A stretch of DNA of 64,000 nucleotides, taken from positions 4,278,001-4,342,000 of the forward strand of contig NZ_CP147846.1 in assembly GCF_037327425.1 (NCBI RefSeq), given 5' to 3'. This DNA comes from Rhodococcus sovatensis. GTDB lineage: Bacteria > Actinomycetota > Actinomycetes > Mycobacteriales > Mycobacteriaceae. Shown here in pieces: positions 47,058 to 56,067 of this stretch; within the stretch, counting starts at the first letter, position 1, and the number at the start of each line of letters is the position of its first letter. The translations under genes were made by a program, and so were the position numbers. The notes beneath the pieces were generated by a model. It ran no database searches. It saw only the letters and a program-made list of their open reading frames with translations, and was not told the DNA's origin.

Positions 47058-48932
47058 CTACCCACTCACGGTGGGTCCGGCCGAACTCAGCTCCCAGGCA
47101 TCGTGTAGTCCCGCGAACCGCCCGTCCACCGCGATGAGATCTGCAGGCGAACCGTCCTCGACGATTGCACCGTCCTCCATCACCAGCACACGGTCCGCGA
47201 TGGCGACGGTCGACAATCGGTGCGCGATGATCAGCGCGGTCCTTCCCTGCAGAATCGTCTCGAGAGCACGTTGAACCAGCCGTTCGCTTGGAATGTCGAG
47301 GCTCGACGTTGCCTCGTCGAGCACGATCACCGCGGGCGCCGCGAGGAACACCCTGGCGAACGCTACGAGCTGGCGTTGACCCGAGCTGAGCCGTCCACCG
47401 CGTTTGCGAACATCGGTGTCGATTCCGTCCGGCAAGGTCGCGATGAACTCCGTCAGCCCGACGGCTTCCGCGGCAGCGGCCACCTCGGCGTCGGTCGCCG
47501 ACGGCTTGCCGAGCCTGATGTTGTCGGCGATGGAACCGGAGAACAGGAACGATTCCTGAGTCACCATGACGATGTGCTGACGCATGTTCTCGTCGTCGAG
47601 CCGGCGTAGGTCGATGCCGTCGAGGCTGACGGAACCGAAGGTCGGGTCGTAGAACCGGGCGAGAAGTTTCGCCAGAGTCGACTTTCCGGCTCCGGTCGCA
47701 CCGACCATCGCCACCACTTGGCCGGCCGGAATGTGAAGAGAGAACTCGGGCAGCACGACACGGTCGGCGGTGTACGCGAACTGAACGCCATCGAAGTCGA
47801 TGTCGCCTCGCGCGCTGTCGAGCACTGTCGGATCCGTCGGCGCCTGCACCGACGGCTTCTCCTCGAGGACACCCGAGATCTTCTCGAGCGCAGCCGCGGC
47901 CGACTGGTAGGCGTTGAACACCTGGGCCAACTCGTCGAGCGGACCGTAGAACCGCCGTAGGTAGAGAACGTAGGCCGCGAGAACACCGATATCCATGTGA
48001 CCGTTGATCACTCGATAGCTACCGAACACGAGGATGATCGCGAGCGTGACGTTGCCGATCCATCTGACGATGCCGGTGTAGCTCGCCATTCCACGCAGCG
48101 CGGACGTCGTCGCATCCCGGTATTCGGTGTCCTCGACGGCAAGAATCGAGTTGTTCCGCGTCTCACGACGGAACACCTGCACCGCACGGATGCCGCCCAT
48201 CGACTCGACGAAATGCACGACGACCTTTGCGATCGCGACACGTGTTCGCCGATAGCCTGCACGCTGCTGGCGCTGCGACCACCGCGTGACGAGCACCAGC
48301 GGCACGAAACCCGCCAACACGATCAGAGCAAGGGGCACATCGAGATACACCAGGATGATGGCGATGCTGACGATGGACAGGATGGCGGACAAGGCGTCGT
48401 TGAGAGCACTTTCGAGTAGCGTCTGCAGCGATTCGACGTCACTGGTGAGCCGCGAGATCAGTCGTCCCGAGGTGTACTTCTCGTGGAACGAGAGGCTCAA
48501 CTGCTGGGCATGGCTGAACACTCGGCCACGGAGATCGAACAGAATCGCCTGACTGAGGCGGCCCGACACCATCAGGAAGGTGTACGTGGTGATCGCTCCG
48601 AGGATTCCGAATGCGATGTAGCCGAACACCGTCCACGCCAGCGGTGCCCAATTCCCGTCGACCGCCGCCGAGATGCCGTGATCGAGCGCGTATGCGATGA
48701 ACAACGGTCCCGCGACGAAAGCGAGGTTGTCGACGAGGATGATCGCGAGTGCGAGCAGAGCCTGCTTCCGATACGGCCGAACGAGCGACATCAACAGTCG
48801 CCTCGACCTGCCCGCAAGAATCAGGTTGCCTGTGGCATCGACGGTGGAATCTTCGTTTCCTACTCCACGCCAATCTTTCTCAGCCACCTCTTTCTCCGCC
48901 ACCTCTTTCTCAGGCACCTCTTTCTCAGACAT
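47058..48932 (-). CDS. ABC exporter half-transporter (canonical catalytic glutamate), repeat-bearing N terminus
   Basis: 624 residues. The N terminus has short tandem units EKEVPEKEVAEKEVAEKD before the six-helix exporter domain. The NBD has Walker A GATGAGKST, signature LSSGQRQL (a departure from LSGGQ), Walker B VIVLDEATSSLD with the catalytic Glu, and H-loop IAHRLST. It overlaps the partner gene by eight bases. With the partner's Asp-for-Glu change this makes an asymmetric heterodimeric exporter. Confidence 0.9.
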   Translation of the reverse strand: MSEKEVPEKEVAEKEVAEKDWRGVGNEDSTVDATGNLILAGRSRRLLMSLVRPYRKQALLALAIILVDNLAFVAGPLFIAYALDHGISAAVDGNWAPLAWTVFGYIAFGILGAITTYTFLMVSGRLSQAILFDLRGRVFSHAQQLSLSFHEKYTSGRLISRLTSDVESLQTLLESALNDALSAILSIVSIAIILVYLDVPLALIVLAGFVPLVLVTRWSQRQQRAGYRRTRVAIAKVVVHFVESMGGIRAVQVFRRETRNNSILAVEDTEYRDATTSALRGMASYTGIVRWIGNVTLAIILVFGSYRVINGHMDIGVLAAYVLYLRRFYGPLDELAQVFNAYQSAAAALEKISGVLEEKPSVQAPTDPTVLDSARGDIDFDGVQFAYTADRVVLPEFSLHIPAGQVVAMVGATGAGKSTLAKLLARFYDPTFGSVSLDGIDLRRLDDENMRQHIVMVTQESFLFSGSIADNIRLGKPSATDAEVAAAAEAVGLTEFIATLPDGIDTDVRKRGGRLSSGQRQLVAFARVFLAAPAVIVLDEATSSLDIPSERLVQRALETILQGRTALIIAHRLSTVAIADRVLVMEDGAIVEDGSPADLIAVDGRFAGLHDAWELSSAGPTVSG

Positions 48933-50715
48933 CGATCGATCCCATCACGTGACGGTATTTCGCCGAGGTTGCCAGAAGACGCTCGTGCGTACCCTGTTCC
49001 ACGATTCTTCCGTTCTCCAAGTACAGCACTCGGTCTGCGAGTGCGGCAGTCGACGGCCGATGCGCGACGAGCACTGTCGTCGAATGCGGTAGGACTCGTC
49101 GCAGATCCTGCTGGACGAGCGCTTCGGTGCCCACGTCGAGCGCCGACAGCGGGTCGTCGAGCACGAGAATGCGAGGCTTGCCGAGTACCGCACGTGCCAG
49201 CGCCAACCGCTGGCGCTGTCCACCCGACAGGCTCATTCCCTGTTCTCCGATACGAGTGTCCAGACCCCACGGCAGCGTCTCGACGAATTCGCGTGCATGT
49301 GCGATACCGAGCGCTTCGTCGACATCGGCGTCGGTCGCCTCAGGACGGCCGAGTGCGATGTTCTCTCGGACGCTGGCCGAGAACAGCACTGGGTCCTCGA
49401 ATGCTACCGACACCACCGACCGCAGATCCGCCAGAGCGAGCGTCCTGATATCGACGCCGTCGATCGTCACCGACCCCGAGGTCACGTCGAACAGCCGCGG
49501 AACGAGGTTGGTCAGCGCGGTCTTTCCGCTCCCGGTGACGCCGACCAACGCGACCGTCTCACCCGGTTCGACCCGGAAATCGACGTCGGTCAGAAGCGGC
49601 GACGAGGCGTCGGGAAACGTGAAACCGACGCCTCGAAATTCGAGGACTCCACGGATATCACGGGGCAGTGGAACCGGCTGCTTCGGCTCGGTGATCGTCT
49701 CCGGGGTATCCATGATCTCCCAGTAGCGATCTGCCGCGGTGCGAGCGTTGTTGAGTTCGGCGAGAAGGAATCCGAACGATTCGATCGGCCAGAGTAGGAA
49801 CGCCACGATCGCCATGGCGGCAACGAGCATTCCGGCAGTCATGGTGCCCTGCACGATCGAGTACGCCCCAAATGCCAGCATGACGCCGATGCCGACGGGC
49901 GGGATGCCGACGATCAATTCCCACACGATGGCGAGGTAGCGAACCTTCTTCATCTCGGTACCGCGGAGCGTTGCTGCCTCTCGCAGGAACCGGCGTGAAA
50001 GATGTGCGCTGCGGCCGAAGGCCTTGAGCACCCGGATGCCCTGAATGGACTCCTCGACGGTCGTGGTGACGTCGCCTGCCTGATCCTGCGCATCACGTGC
50101 GACGACGCGGTAGAGAGTTTCGAATCGCGTGCAGACGATCACAAGCGGGACCGACGTGACTGCCATGATCAGTCCGAGTTGCCAGGATTGCACGAACAGA
50201 ACACCCAAGCCGACAATCAAAGTCACGGTGTTGATGATGATGAACGGGCCGACGAAGGCGACGAACCGACGCAGCGACGAGAGGTCCGCTATAGCCCGAG
50301 AGAGCAGCTGCCCCGACTCCCAGCTCTCGTGCGCCGAGACCGACAGTCTCTGCAACTTCTCGAAGACCGCTGCACGAGCTGAGATTTCGAACTGACTCGA
50401 CGGAGCCGACACCAGATAGCGACGGACCCAGATTCCGACCGCGTCGACCGTTCCGAGAAACAGCACGAGCGCAGCCGGCCACCAGACGCCGGCGAAATTG
50501 CCGTCGGTGATCGGCCCGTCGATGACACCCTGCAATACCAGTGGGATCACCAAGCCGGTCAGCGTGGCGATCAGCGCGACGACGATCGATCCCGTGAAGT
50601 GCCACCGGTACGGCCGTAGGAACGGCAGTAGCCGGGCCAGCGAACTCGGTTGCCGGGTGTCGGGGTTCGACTCATCGAGGGTTGTCGTTCGATCTTCGAG
50701 CACACCCGTGGACAC
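48925..50715 (-). CDS. ABC exporter half-transporter (degenerate ATP site)
   Basis: 596 residues from GTG 50715, which has GAGGAG eight bases upstream; longer frames to 51105 run into the divergent epimerase gene. Six TM segments precede the NBD: Walker A GVTGSGKTA, signature LSGGQRQR, Walker B ILVLDDPLSALD with Asp replacing the catalytic Glu, H-loop VAHRPST. It is the upstream gene of a two-gene operon. The substrate is unknown. Confidence 0.9.
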   Translation of the reverse strand: MSTGVLEDRTTTLDESNPDTRQPSSLARLLPFLRPYRWHFTGSIVVALIATLTGLVIPLVLQGVIDGPITDGNFAGVWWPAALVLFLGTVDAVGIWVRRYLVSAPSSQFEISARAAVFEKLQRLSVSAHESWESGQLLSRAIADLSSLRRFVAFVGPFIIINTVTLIVGLGVLFVQSWQLGLIMAVTSVPLVIVCTRFETLYRVVARDAQDQAGDVTTTVEESIQGIRVLKAFGRSAHLSRRFLREAATLRGTEMKKVRYLAIVWELIVGIPPVGIGVMLAFGAYSIVQGTMTAGMLVAAMAIVAFLLWPIESFGFLLAELNNARTAADRYWEIMDTPETITEPKQPVPLPRDIRGVLEFRGVGFTFPDASSPLLTDVDFRVEPGETVALVGVTGSGKTALTNLVPRLFDVTSGSVTIDGVDIRTLALADLRSVVSVAFEDPVLFSASVRENIALGRPEATDADVDEALGIAHAREFVETLPWGLDTRIGEQGMSLSGGQRQRLALARAVLGKPRILVLDDPLSALDVGTEALVQQDLRRVLPHSTTVLVAHRPSTAALADRVLYLENGRIVEQGTHERLLATSAKYRHVMGSIDV

Positions 50716-50896
50716 TGACGTTCTCCTCATCTGCTGTGGAATGCATGGTTCCACCCCGACAGCCTTTGGACCAACCGATTTTCCTTCGGTCGCATTCCAT
50801 CGTCGAACCTCGACCAATGTTGATGTCAAGGTCGGGTCTTCTGCTGCTGGCCGAAACAGTTGCAGTGGACGCTGCGCGGACTGGACGATGGCGCCC

Positions 50897-51904
50897 ATGA
50901 AGCTGCTGATGCTGGGAGGCACACGATTCGTCGGTCGCGTCGTCGTGGACGATGCGCTTGCGCGCGGCTGGGAAGTGACCGTGCTGCACCGCGGACACAC
51001 CGGAGTCGCACCTGCCGGCGCCGACGTACTCCACCTCGACCGCACCGATCCCGTGGCGCTCGCCGATGCCGTCGACGACCGTCGATGGGACCTCGTCGTC
51101 GACACCTGGGCGGGTCCTCCGCTCGTCGCTACCGAGAGCGCAGCCGTCCTGAAAGACCACGTCGACCGGTATGCGTACGTGTCGAGTGGGTCCGTCTACC
51201 GATGGGGGCAGCACGTCGACGAATGCTCGCCGGTCGTCGATGCCGAATCGACCTCCGACTCCGACTACGACTACTCCGCTGCCAAGCGTGGGGCTGAACT
51301 CGGTGTGCTGGCCTCGTTTCCGGACGCGCTTCTGGCTCGCGCCGGGTTGATCCTCGGACCGCACGAGGACATCGGCCGCCTGCCGTGGTGGTTGCAACGC
51401 ATCGCAGCGGGCGGGAGGATCGTTGCGCCCGGTGTCCCGGACCGACCGCTGCAGTACGTCGACGCGCGAGATGCTGCGTCGTTCGTTCTCTCCGGACTGG
51501 AGTCGGGGCTCTGTGGGGCATACGACGTCATCAGCCCATCCGGGCACGCCACGACTGCCGAGCTGCTCCAGGCGTGCATCGACGTCACGGCGTCGGAGGC
51601 CGAACTGGTGTGGATCGACTTCGATCGTCTGGCTGGCGCTGGAGCGCAACCGTGGACACACCTTCCGTGCTGGGTTCCACAGACGGGCGAATGGGCGGGC
51701 TTTCTCGAAAGCGATACCTCCCAAGCCGCTCGAGCAGGCCTCGACTGCCGACCGATCGGCAGTACCGTCCAAGACACCTGGGAGTGGATGCGACGCGAGT
51801 CGAGCCTGCGCGACGACCGGACCGATATGCTGCCGCCGCAGCGTGCAGACCGTCCTGTCCATGGGCTTCCGCCGGAGATCGAACGGGCCCTCCTAGACGA
51901 TTGA
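50897..51904 (+). CDS. NAD-dependent epimerase/dehydratase-like protein
   Basis: 335 residues from ATG 50897 (ATG 50888 is also possible). The Rossmann motif is MLGGTRFVGR, a GGTxFxG variant of the extended SDR family seen in RNA-binding CSP41-like and reductase-like proteins. The active-site region reads YVSSGSVYRW and a Tyr-x3-Lys appears in SDYDYSAAKRGAE. The C-terminal domain has TWEWMRRE. The substrate is probably a nucleotide-sugar or similar, but is not known. It is divergent from the ABC exporter operon. Confidence 0.82.
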   Translation: MKLLMLGGTRFVGRVVVDDALARGWEVTVLHRGHTGVAPAGADVLHLDRTDPVALADAVDDRRWDLVVDTWAGPPLVATESAAVLKDHVDRYAYVSSGSVYRWGQHVDECSPVVDAESTSDSDYDYSAAKRGAELGVLASFPDALLARAGLILGPHEDIGRLPWWLQRIAAGGRIVAPGVPDRPLQYVDARDAASFVLSGLESGLCGAYDVISPSGHATTAELLQACIDVTASEAELVWIDFDRLAGAGAQPWTHLPCWVPQTGEWAGFLESDTSQAARAGLDCRPIGSTVQDTWEWMRRESSLRDDRTDMLPPQRADRPVHGLPPEIERALLDD

Positions 51905-51998
51905 CCGATAGTGGCGATCGGCTGGCCGCGTGGTTGGCGAAACCTGTCGGAGTTCTCGAGTAACGTTCTGCACAGAGTTTTGGCTTCGGGAGAGAAGG

Positions 51999-53168
51999 AT
52001 GCGCGTGGGTTCGCGATCGATGGTGGGGCTGTTCGCCGGGATCGGCGGGCTCGAGTTGGGGCTCTCCGGGCAGGGCTGGTCGACGGAACTGCTGTGCGAA
52101 ATCGACCCCGGCGCCGGCGCCGTTCTCGGCGCGCGCTTCCCCGATGTTCCGCTGCATCGCGATGTCACCAAGCTGCGTGCTCTGCCGTCGGGCACCGAAC
52201 TCGTCGCGGCCGGATTCCCCTGTCAGGACCTGTCGCAGGCCGGCCGGACGGCAGGCATCACCGGCGCGAGATCAGGACTGGTCGACGAGGTCTTCCGGCT
52301 CGTCAAACGCCGCAACGGCCCGCGGTGGCTACTCATCGAGAACGTTCCCTTCATGTTGCAGCTCGGCCGCGGCGCGGCGATGAGGCACATCACCGACGCT
52401 TTGTCCGACCTCGGCTACATGTGGGCATACCGCGTCGTCGACGCACGGTCGTTCGGGCTGCCACAGCGCCGCCAGCGGGTGCTCATGCTTGCCTCTCGTA
52501 CCGAGGATCCACGCGAAATACTGTTCGCTCAGGACGAGGGACCTCTTCCCGACGGCGACCCGTCCGAGCAGCCGTGCGGCTTCTACTGGACCGAGGGCAC
52601 GCGTGGTCTCGGCTGGGCAGTCAACGCGGTCCCGACGCTCAAAGGAGGTTCGTCGATCGGCATCGCCAGTCCCCCGGCAGTTCGGCTTCCTTCCGGGGAG
52701 ATCGTGACGCCCGGGATCGTCGGCGCCGAGCGGCTACAGGGCTTCGATCCTGATTGGACCGCACCGGCACTGTCGCTACCCGGGGTCCGCGCTGGGCACC
52801 GCTGGAAGCTCGTCGGGAACGCAGTGAGTGTGCGCATGGCGTCGTGGGTGGCATCACAGCTCGAACACCCGCAACCGCACGACCACTCGGACGACGTCCC
52901 GCTTCTCCCCGGCCAGGCGTGGCCGGCCGCTGCGTGGGGCGCGAAGGGCAAGGCGTTCCGGGTGCATCGTTCGACATGGCCGGTCCACGAACCGTACGAG
53001 AACCTCAGCGATTTTCTCGACGACTCGCGGCTGCTGTCGGCCCGCGCCACGGCGGGCTTCCTCAAGCGCGCGCAGATGGGCAATCTACGTTTCGTGCCCG
53101 GGTTCCTCGACGACGTCGAATCGCACCTCGACCGCATGGGTGGGCACCCGAACCCGAGAGCCGCATGA
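51999..53168 (+). CDS. DNA (cytosine-5-)-methyltransferase
   Basis: 389 residues from ATG 51999, with GGGAG upstream. Motif I is LFAGIGGLE (12-17), motif IV has the nucleophilic Cys75 in GFPCQDLSQ, motif VI is ENV (114-116), motif VIII QRRQRV (156-161), a short target-recognition region follows, then motif IX RLQGFDPDW and motif X VGNAVSVRM. It methylates C5 of cytosine in a specific DNA sequence not predictable here. It overlaps the next gene as ATGA, and vsr follows, so this is the modification part of a restriction-modification type module. Confidence 0.92.
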   Translation: MRVGSRSMVGLFAGIGGLELGLSGQGWSTELLCEIDPGAGAVLGARFPDVPLHRDVTKLRALPSGTELVAAGFPCQDLSQAGRTAGITGARSGLVDEVFRLVKRRNGPRWLLIENVPFMLQLGRGAAMRHITDALSDLGYMWAYRVVDARSFGLPQRRQRVLMLASRTEDPREILFAQDEGPLPDGDPSEQPCGFYWTEGTRGLGWAVNAVPTLKGGSSIGIASPPAVRLPSGEIVTPGIVGAERLQGFDPDWTAPALSLPGVRAGHRWKLVGNAVSVRMASWVASQLEHPQPHDHSDDVPLLPGQAWPAAAWGAKGKAFRVHRSTWPVHEPYENLSDFLDDSRLLSARATAGFLKRAQMGNLRFVPGFLDDVESHLDRMGGHPNPRAA

Positions 53169-53992
53169 GCGATCAGCTGTTCCCCGATCCGCCTGCGCTG
53201 GCCAGACCACTCGCGCTGGCGGGGGTCAAGCCTGCGCCCGACGCCGATCGCAGCGACAAGAAGAACTACGCGCAGCGGTTGTCCAATCACCTCGCACAAA
53301 CCGTCGCCGACGCCCTGCGGCCGCACTATCCGAACATCACTCCCGACGCGATGGGCGTCGGGCAGGAAGCGCAGGTCGACGTCGCGAAGGGCCGCAAGAG
53401 GCTCGATGTCAAAGCACTGGATCCGACGCTCGGGTTGATTCTCTGCGTGTCGATAAAAACGTACAGTTTCCGCGATTTCAGCCCCCGCACCGGCAAATTC
53501 GGCCGCTGGACCAAGAACATCGTCCGCAACGATCACGAGCTACGCGGTGAGGCGATGGTGCTGCACCAACGCCAGCCGTACAGCGTGCTCGTCGCCGTCA
53601 TGTTCGAGCCGTTCTTCACCTGCGACGACGGCGACGCATCCAAGGCCAGTGACATCGGTAAGTCGTCGTTCGCCCATCACGTCACGACGTTGTCGAAGAG
53701 GTCGGGGCGCGGCAAGCGAGCAGTCGTCGGCGGCACCGGAAAGATGTGGGTCGATCTCGGCGCCGAGGACACTCGATACGACCTGTTCGAAAAGGTGTTC
53801 ATCGGGCTCTACGACACGGACGGTGAAGTCCGGTTCTTCGACGTCGACGAGTCCCCTCCCCGCAACGGCAGACCGACCGACTCCCAAACGCTCTCGTTCG
53901 AGGAGTTCACCGCGGTAGTGCACGGGGAGGTCGAGCGGCGCAACAAGTTCGCACCGACCTGGTCCGAACCCGAGGACAGCGAAGACGGGTAG
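53165..53992 (+). CDS. Candidate type II restriction endonuclease (PD-(D/E)XK-like)
   Basis: 275 residues from ATG 53165, translationally coupled to the methyltransferase. I do not recognise a named family. The stretch QVDVAKGRKRLDVKALDPTL then GLILCVSIKTYSFRDFSP looks like a PD-(D/E)XK core: an acidic residue (Asp72 or Asp81), a hydrophobic strand, then Ser96-Ile-Lys98 as the S/E-x-K motif. Position between a C5 methyltransferase and vsr is where a cognate restriction enzyme normally sits. Function is inferred from context and this weak motif. Confidence 0.65.
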   Translation: MSDQLFPDPPALARPLALAGVKPAPDADRSDKKNYAQRLSNHLAQTVADALRPHYPNITPDAMGVGQEAQVDVAKGRKRLDVKALDPTLGLILCVSIKTYSFRDFSPRTGKFGRWTKNIVRNDHELRGEAMVLHQRQPYSVLVAVMFEPFFTCDDGDASKASDIGKSSFAHHVTTLSKRSGRGKRAVVGGTGKMWVDLGAEDTRYDLFEKVFIGLYDTDGEVRFFDVDESPPRNGRPTDSQTLSFEEFTAVVHGEVERRNKFAPTWSEPEDSEDG

Positions 53993-54001
53993 TTTCGCGC
54001 T

Positions 54002-54421
54002 ATGTCCAGGCCGTCGACCGATGCTGCGACCAGTGCGCGCCTGAGCAAGCAGCGCCGCCGCGACACCGAACCGGAAGTCGCGCTTCGTCGCGAACTCCAC
54101 CGCCGCGGGCCCCGGTACTTCGTGGACCGCGCACCCTTCAAGGGCCTGAGGCGTCGGGCAGACCTGGTCTTTCCTCGACGGAAAGTGGCCGTGTACGTGG
54201 ACGGGTGCTTCTGGCACAGCTGCCCCGAACACGCCACCAAACCCCGCAACAATGCACAGTGGTGGGCAGACAAACTGGCCGCCAACGTCGCCCGCGACCG
54301 CAACACCGACGAACGCCTCGAAGCCGAAGGGTGGACGGTCGTGCGGGTGTGGGAACACGAGCCGGTCGCCGATGCAGCAGACAAGGTGCTCCGGGCGCTG
54401 GGGTGGTCGGGGGCTGGGTGA
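54002..54421 (+). CDS. vsr: Very short patch repair endonuclease
   Basis: 139 residues. The Vsr hallmarks are present: Asp54 in RADLVFPRRKVAVYVDGCFW (with the Mg-binding Asp), the aromatic wedge FWHSCPEH (70-77) with His72 and His77 and a zinc-ligand Cys74, and the C-terminal VVRVWEHEP. Vsr nicks DNA 5' of T in T:G mismatches made by deamination of 5-methylcytosine, protecting methyltransferase sites from mutation. It completes the dcm-type module. Its stop is 15 bases before the palindrome array. Confidence 0.92.
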   Translation: MSRPSTDAATSARLSKQRRRDTEPEVALRRELHRRGPRYFVDRAPFKGLRRRADLVFPRRKVAVYVDGCFWHSCPEHATKPRNNAQWWADKLAANVARDRNTDERLEAEGWTVVRVWEHEPVADAADKVLRALGWSGAG

Positions 54422-54435
54422 TCGGGCCCTAATTG

Positions 54436-54582
54436 GTGACCGAATGTCTGTTTCGGTCACTTCAGGTGAGCGAATGGCTAGTTCAGTCACTCTGAGTGTG
54501 CGAATGTCTCATTGGGTCACTTCAGGGAGCGAGTGTCTCATTCGGTCACCCCCGGGCGGAGCGAATGTCTCATTCGGTCACC
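54436..54582. repeat. Family B palindrome, five-unit tandem array
   Basis: Five units of about 25 bp with ends GTGACCGAATG and CATTCGGTCAC lie at 54436-54460, 54466-54490, 54496-54520, 54526-54549 and 54559-54582. Spacers are five bases for the first four (TTCAG or TCTGA) and longer before the last. Each unit is a near-perfect palindrome; units two to four carry scattered substitutions. The period is 30 bp, about three helical turns, so all would lie on one face of the DNA. Confidence 0.85.
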
Positions 54583-54639
54583 AGCAGGCAGCCCCCGGGC
54601 ACACCATGGGAATCGTCCGGTCCAACCACCCCTACTACT

Positions 54640-55335
54640 GTGGTGCTGGTGGGTCAGGAACGGAGCGCCGGCAGAGCATGGGCACCGTGGACGGCAACCG
54701 TGCTTCTGGTCATCGCCGGGGTTCTGTACTCCGCTTGGGTTGCCGAGTTCTTTCTCGACACCGGCCTCGATCCGGCGGTGTCGTTTCTCAGCGAGCTCGA
54801 TGCAGCGGACCAGCCGTACCGTCACTTCTTCAGCACCGCGGACCTGCTGACCGGAATCATGCTGATCGCAGCGGCGGCCCTGGGTCTCACCGCGTTCATG
54901 CGCAGACGACTGACGATCACCGGTTGGATCGCGATCGGAATCTTCGGCGCGGCAACGATCGCTGACTCACAGCTTCCGATCGAATGTGTCGCCGCGAACG
55001 ACCCGTCCTGCCCTGTCGAGCCGAGTGGGTTGTTCCCGCAGCTACACCACATTCATGCGCTGACCAGCACGATCGCGGTATTCGCTGTCTTCACCGCGAT
55101 GATCGCGTTCACCGCTGCGGCATACCGCTATCGAACGCTGCCGCTGCTCCGAACCATGGGTCTGACCGTCCTCGCCGTCACGTCACTGGCCACTGCCTGG
55201 CTGATGATCGCCGACAACCTGCCCGGCTCGTCCGGTCTCGGGATCGCGCAGCGCATACAGGTCTCCGGGATGTCGGCGTATCTCGTCGTACTCGGGTTGG
55301 CAGTTCGGAGCCGCAGAGTACCGCTGACCGGGTAA
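54640..55335 (+). CDS. DUF998-like integral membrane protein
   Basis: About 231 residues from GTG 54640 (GTG 54643 and 54649 are alternatives; no clear ribosome binding site). Five or six TM segments are visible. The region SFLSELDAADQPYRHFFSTA matches the DUF998 signature (SELG-type loop with Asp/Glu), and the C-terminal half has paired TMs. The function of the family is unknown. It lies beyond the palindrome array at the edge of the methyltransferase/vsr module. Confidence 0.75.
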   Translation: MVLVGQERSAGRAWAPWTATVLLVIAGVLYSAWVAEFFLDTGLDPAVSFLSELDAADQPYRHFFSTADLLTGIMLIAAAALGLTAFMRRRLTITGWIAIGIFGAATIADSQLPIECVAANDPSCPVEPSGLFPQLHHIHALTSTIAVFAVFTAMIAFTAAAYRYRTLPLLRTMGLTVLAVTSLATAWLMIADNLPGSSGLGIAQRIQVSGMSAYLVVLGLAVRSRRVPLTG

Positions 55336-55346
55336 TTTCCTGAGGT

Positions 55347-55571
55347 ATGTCGGGTAAAGATCGAATTCTGAGCTTTCTGAAGACGCATTGGGTACCGATT
55401 CTGCTGGTGATCCTCGCGGCAGTGTTCATCGCCGAGAATCGATACAGCACAACCATCGAGCTGTTCTGGCTGAGGATCACCTCGCCACTGTGGCTGATCC
55501 TGCTCGTGCTGTTCGCCGTCGGCTTCGCAGCCGGACGCCTGAGTGGTCGACGGAAGCCGGTCAAGAAATAG
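55347..55571 (+). CDS. LapA family (DUF1049) membrane protein
   Basis: 74 residues with two TM segments: THWVPILLVILAAVFIAEN, then LFWLRITSPLWLILLVLFAV and GFAAGRLSGRRK. The layout matches LapA/DUF1049 proteins (lipopolysaccharide assembly A domain), which in actinobacteria have no LPS role. GAGG precedes ATG 55347. It is 11 bases from the DUF998-like gene and ten from the reductase gene, so probably in one operon. Confidence 0.82.
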   Translation: MSGKDRILSFLKTHWVPILLVILAAVFIAENRYSTTIELFWLRITSPLWLILLVLFAVGFAAGRLSGRRKPVKK

Positions 55572-55581
55572 ACTCCCCCAT

Positions 55582-56067
55582 ATGTCGTTCACCGCTACCG
55601 CCCTCGAGGGCACGAAGACCGAGCAGTACGCGCAACTGACGCAGCAGGCTGCCGCCCTCAGCGCTGGCGAACCGAACCGGATCGCCAACGCCGCGAATAT
55701 CTCCGCGCTCGTCTACCACGCACTGCCCGACGTCAACTGGGTCGGGTTCTATCTGTTCGACGGCACCGAACTCGTCGTCGGGCCGTTCCAGGGACAACCC
55801 GCGTGCGTGCGCATCGCACTCGACAAGGGTGTGTGCGGTGCCGCAGCGACGACCCGCGAGACCCAGCGCATTGCCGACGTCCACGCATTCGAAGGCCACA
55901 TCGCGTGCGACGGCGCGACCCGATCCGAACTCGTCGTTCCGCTGTACGACGGTGACACCCTCGTCGGCGTCTTCGACCTCGACAGCCCGATCCCGGACCG
56001 TTTCGACGCAGACGACCAAGCCGGCCTCGAAGCTATCGCCCGGATCTTCTTGTCACCGGGCCTCTGA
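55582..56067 (+). CDS. Free methionine-(R)-sulfoxide reductase (GAF domain)
   Basis: 161 residues, a single GAF domain. The three cysteines Cys75, Cys85 and Cys109 have exactly the spacing of Cys84, Cys94 and Cys118 in E. coli fRMsr (PACVRIALDKGVCG and HIACD). It reduces free methionine-R-sulfoxide, protecting against oxidants. Its last 15 bases overlap the convergent DhaKL gene. Confidence 0.9.
   Translation: MSFTATALEGTKTEQYAQLTQQAAALSAGEPNRIANAANISALVYHALPDVNWVGFYLFDGTELVVGPFQGQPACVRIALDKGVCGAAATTRETQRIADVHAFEGHIACDGATRSELVVPLYDGDTLVGVFDLDSPIPDRFDADDQAGLEAIARIFLSPGL

Noticed and set aside
50498..50896. An N-terminal extension of the epimerase
   Set aside because: It would run antisense through the ABC exporter start; the Rossmann motif begins right after ATG 50897.
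54436..54582. Tandem array considered as a CRISPR
   Set aside because: Units are palindromes with five-base spacers, no variable spacers of 25-40 bases and no cas gene nearby.
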